DNA from: Candidatus Nitrotoga sp. CP45
Lineage (GTDB): Bacteria > Bacteroidota > Bacteroidia > Flavobacteriales > Flavobacteriaceae
Direction of reading: 5' to 3'
Assembly (NCBI GenBank): GCA_943329165.2
Contig: CALQCV020000017.1
Span: 1-15,582 of the forward strand
DNA length: 15,582 nt
Of the stretch, positions 13,523 through 15,582 are shown in pieces; position 1 is the stretch's first letter, and each line of letters opens with the position of its first letter. The translations under genes and the position numbers were made by a program. The notes below the pieces were generated by a model, which did no database searches, had not been told where the DNA came from, and worked only from the letters and a program-made list of their open reading frames with translations.

Positions 13523-15154
13523 TTAATCAACATTAATATAAAAATCATTGGTCAAGACTTCGATATCCTTAACTGAATTGACTTTAATTTTTGATGTTTC
13601 CCATGCAGCTACTGGGTATATTCTGCTTTTTTTTCCTTTAATTTTTATATCAATCGGCATAGAAAATTTGCTTTCTGTAACATTCCAACGGAATTGGAGT
13701 TTTCCTTTTTTAATTTTAAATTCAAGTTTTGGAATTGCAGCATGTCTGAGATATTGATTGAATACAGCTGTCAAATTCATTCCAGTTTCGGCATTAAAAA
13801 AGTTGACAACAGCTTTAGCGTCAATGATTTTATGACGGAATGTTTCGGAATATTTCAATAGTATTTTCCACCATTTAGCATCATTGTTTACAATATGCCT
13901 TACCGTATTTATTAACAGCGCTCCTTTTTCATACATATCGGTAGCGCCTTCTTTATTCACACCGTAAGGACCAATAACCGGACTTAGATTATCAATATTT
14001 CTTTTACAACCGTTAATATATTTTTGCCCATTTTCATAACCAAATTGACATTCTACATAGACACTTTCTGCATATGTTGTGAATCCTTCGTGTATCCACA
14101 TATCGGCAGAATCTTTGGATGTTATGCTATTTCCAAACCATTCGTGCCCACTTTCGTGAATAATAATATAGTCAAAAAGCAACCCAATTTCTGTTCCAGA
14201 TCTATCGGTTCCTAAATAGCCATTTATATATCTATTACCATAAGCTACAGCGCTTTGATGTTCCATTCCTAAATAAGGAGTTTCTACTAATTTATATCCG
14301 TCATCTGAAAAAGGGTAAGAACCAAACTTACTCTGAAAACAATCCATCATAGGTTTTACCTGCTCAAAATGCATTCGGGCTGCCGTTTCATTGTCACGTA
14401 AAACATAGTAATCTAAATCCAAGCCTTTGTAATTTTCATGGATGTTCACGTAGTCGCCAATGTTTACTGTTATAGAATATGTGTTTATCGGATTTTTGAC
14501 TTCCCAATCCCAGCGTGTGTAACCGTTTTTTATCCCGTTTTCAAATAACGGGACGCTACCAATTAATCTTCCGTTGGACACATTCATCAGCCCATTTGGA
14601 ACGGTTACTTTTATTGTCGCACCAAAATCGGGTTCATCACTTTGCGAATCTTTGCATGGATACCATAAACTGGCTCCAATTCCTTGACAGCTCACAGCAA
14701 TCCATGGCTTTCCGTTTCTATCTTTTGAATATGTAAATCCGCCATCCCAAGGTGCATTTTTGGCAACGATGGGTTTTCCGGAATAGTAAAATTTCAAACT
14801 TTGCTCTGATTGTGGAGTTAACTCGGTAGGGAAATCAATAAAAATGGCATTGAATTCTCTTTTGTAATTTAATTTTTCAGCGTTGAAAACTATAGAATCT
14901 ACCTGCATATTTTCAAACAAATCCAACTGTATTTTTGCGGTAGTATTGACTACTTTAAAGCTAATGGTGTTATGGCCAACAATCGATTTTTCTTCGGGAT
15001 TAATTTTAATATTCAAATCATAATGCAAAACGTCAAAACAAGTTCGTTCCGCACGTAATCCACCTTGAAGTGTGTCTTTACGGGTTGTTGTTTCTTGGGC
15101 AGAAAGAAGTTGGAGACTGCTAATGATAAAACTTAGGATAAGTATTTTTTTCAT
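13523..15154 (-). CDS. M1-family zinc metallopeptidase (aminopeptidase N-like), secreted
   Basis: Exported zinc peptidase of 543 residues. A signal peptide (1-19, ending LLSA before QETTT) is followed by an M1 N-terminal beta domain (about 38-235, HYDLNIKI, then SLWYPCKDSQSDEPDFGA). The catalytic thermolysin-like domain has HESGHEWFGN (333-342; zinc ligands His333 and His337, catalytic Glu334), third ligand Glu356 in WIHEGFTTYAE, and the transition-state Tyr408 in MYEKG. The exopeptidase motif, normally GxMEN, reads GMEHQ (296-300), with Asn replaced by His. After the catalytic domain only about 60-70 residues of beta domain remain (to 543), so there is no helical C-terminal domain as in PepN or LTA4 hydrolase. 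It lies 55 nt after an acyl-CoA carboxylase gene on the same strand and before DoxX. Likely a periplasmic or outer-membrane peptide-scavenging enzyme. Confidence 0.92.
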   Translation of the reverse strand: MKKILILSFIISSLQLLSAQETTTRKDTLQGGLRAERTCFDVLHYDLNIKINPEEKSIVGHNTISFKVVNTTAKIQLDLFENMQVDSIVFNAEKLNYKREFNAIFIDFPTELTPQSEQSLKFYYSGKPIVAKNAPWDGGFTYSKDRNGKPWIAVSCQGIGASLWYPCKDSQSDEPDFGATIKVTVPNGLMNVSNGRLIGSVPLFENGIKNGYTRWDWEVKNPINTYSITVNIGDYVNIHENYKGLDLDYYVLRDNETAARMHFEQVKPMMDCFQSKFGSYPFSDDGYKLVETPYLGMEHQSAVAYGNRYINGYLGTDRSGTEIGLLFDYIIIHESGHEWFGNSITSKDSADMWIHEGFTTYAESVYVECQFGYENGQKYINGCKRNIDNLSPVIGPYGVNKEGATDMYEKGALLINTVRHIVNNDAKWWKILLKYSETFRHKIIDAKAVVNFFNAETGMNLTAVFNQYLRHAAIPKLEFKIKKGKLQFRWNVTESKFSMPIDIKIKGKKSRIYPVAAWETSKIKVNSVKDIEVLTNDFYINVD

Positions 15155-15209
15155 GATTTAGGAATAAAAATCTAAAACGTTAGTGGGACTGATTTTAGTT
15201 TTGTTACGA

Positions 15210-15582
15210 TTAAACCTGAATCACACCCAAATTAAATTTCTTTTCAATAGGCGAGTGGTTGGCTGCTTCAATTCCCATAGATATCCAGGTGCGGGTTTCT
15301 AATGGATCTATTATAGCATCAGTCCAAAGTCGTGCTGCTGCATAATAAGGAGAAACTTGCGCATCGTAACGTGCTTTGATTTTATCGAATAATTCTTGTT
15401 CTACTTTTTCGTCTACCGTTTCGCCTTTGGCTTTTAAAGACGAAGCTTCTATTTGAGCCAATACTTTTGCGGCTTGTGTTCCGCCCATAACAGCAAGTTC
15501 AGCACTTGGCCAAGCAAATATTAATCTTGGATCATAGGCTTTTCCACACATGGCATAATTTCCGGCACCATACGAATTCCCA
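15210..15582 (-). CDS. Acyl-CoA carboxylase, carboxyltransferase beta subunit (3' part only)
   Basis: C-terminal 123 codons of a biotin-dependent acyl-CoA carboxylase carboxyltransferase (propionyl- or methylcrotonyl-CoA carboxylase type); the 5' part is outside the window. The frame is open to the window edge, reading GNSYGAGNYAMCGKAYDPRL, so the ATG at 15551 is internal. Family hallmarks are the GAGNYAMCGKAYDPR stretch, FAWPSAELAVMGGTQAAKVL, and the ending ARLWTDAIIDPLETRTWISMGIEAA. This is the acyl-CoA-binding half of the subunit. The WTDAIIDP..TR pattern fits the PccB/MccB group, and the substrate cannot be fixed further from this fragment. The biotin-carrying alpha subunit is not in view. 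Confidence 0.92.
   Translation of the reverse strand, partial: GNSYGAGNYAMCGKAYDPRLIFAWPSAELAVMGGTQAAKVLAQIEASSLKAKGETVDEKVEQELFDKIKARYDAQVSPYYAAARLWTDAIIDPLETRTWISMGIEAANHSPIEKKFNLGVIQV

Overview
The window reads as a chromosomal segment of a Flavobacteriaceae bacterium (phylum Bacteroidota), most likely Flavobacterium or a close relative. The reasons are low GC and A/T-rich spacers, promoter elements of the Bacteroidota TAnnTTTG type with no strong Shine-Dalgarno sequences, the gliding gene gldI, a PF14905-type outer-membrane barrel, a short menE, and intergenic repeats typical of this family. It looks like ordinary core and near-core chromosome. I see no prophage, CRISPR array, intact transposase, rRNA or tRNA.

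Layout. 1-437: 3' end of an amino-acid permease gene (+). 438-648: a repeat-filled spacer with a perfect 15-bp palindrome. 649-2461 (-): cphB then iaaA, a cyanophycin-degradation pair; cyanophycinase would release beta-Asp-Arg dipeptides and the Ntn-hydrolase would split them. The synthetase cphA is not in the window. 2589-3842 (+): rluF and crcB, separated by a heptad repeat array that also supplies the rluF stop codon. 3903-7903 (+): nrnA-like DHH phosphoesterase, gldI, and two tandem cyclophilin-FKBP fusion proteins. The first three are joined by a 4-nt gap and an 8-nt overlap, so the block looks like an operon for envelope protein folding and gliding. 7904-8018: an IS-end relic and a terminator hairpin. 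8019-10505 (-): a large outer-membrane beta-barrel receptor. 10570-10911 (-): a decayed ArsC-family gene with three in-frame stop codons. 10975-12964 (+): a CPBP intramembrane protease overlapping menE (menaquinone synthesis), closed by a strong terminator. 13016-15582 (-): DoxX-family membrane protein, M1 metallopeptidase, and the 3' end of an acyl-CoA carboxylase carboxyltransferase gene.

The least ordinary items are the ArsC pseudogene, the heptad repeats that have become the C-terminal tail of RluF, the paired TTAGA/TCTAA arrays between cphB and iaaA, the two related IS-end relics, and the gldI locus with three consecutive prolyl isomerases, of which GldI has altered active-site positions. 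I found no convincing undescribed multi-gene system. All assignments come from reading motifs by eye; no database search was run.
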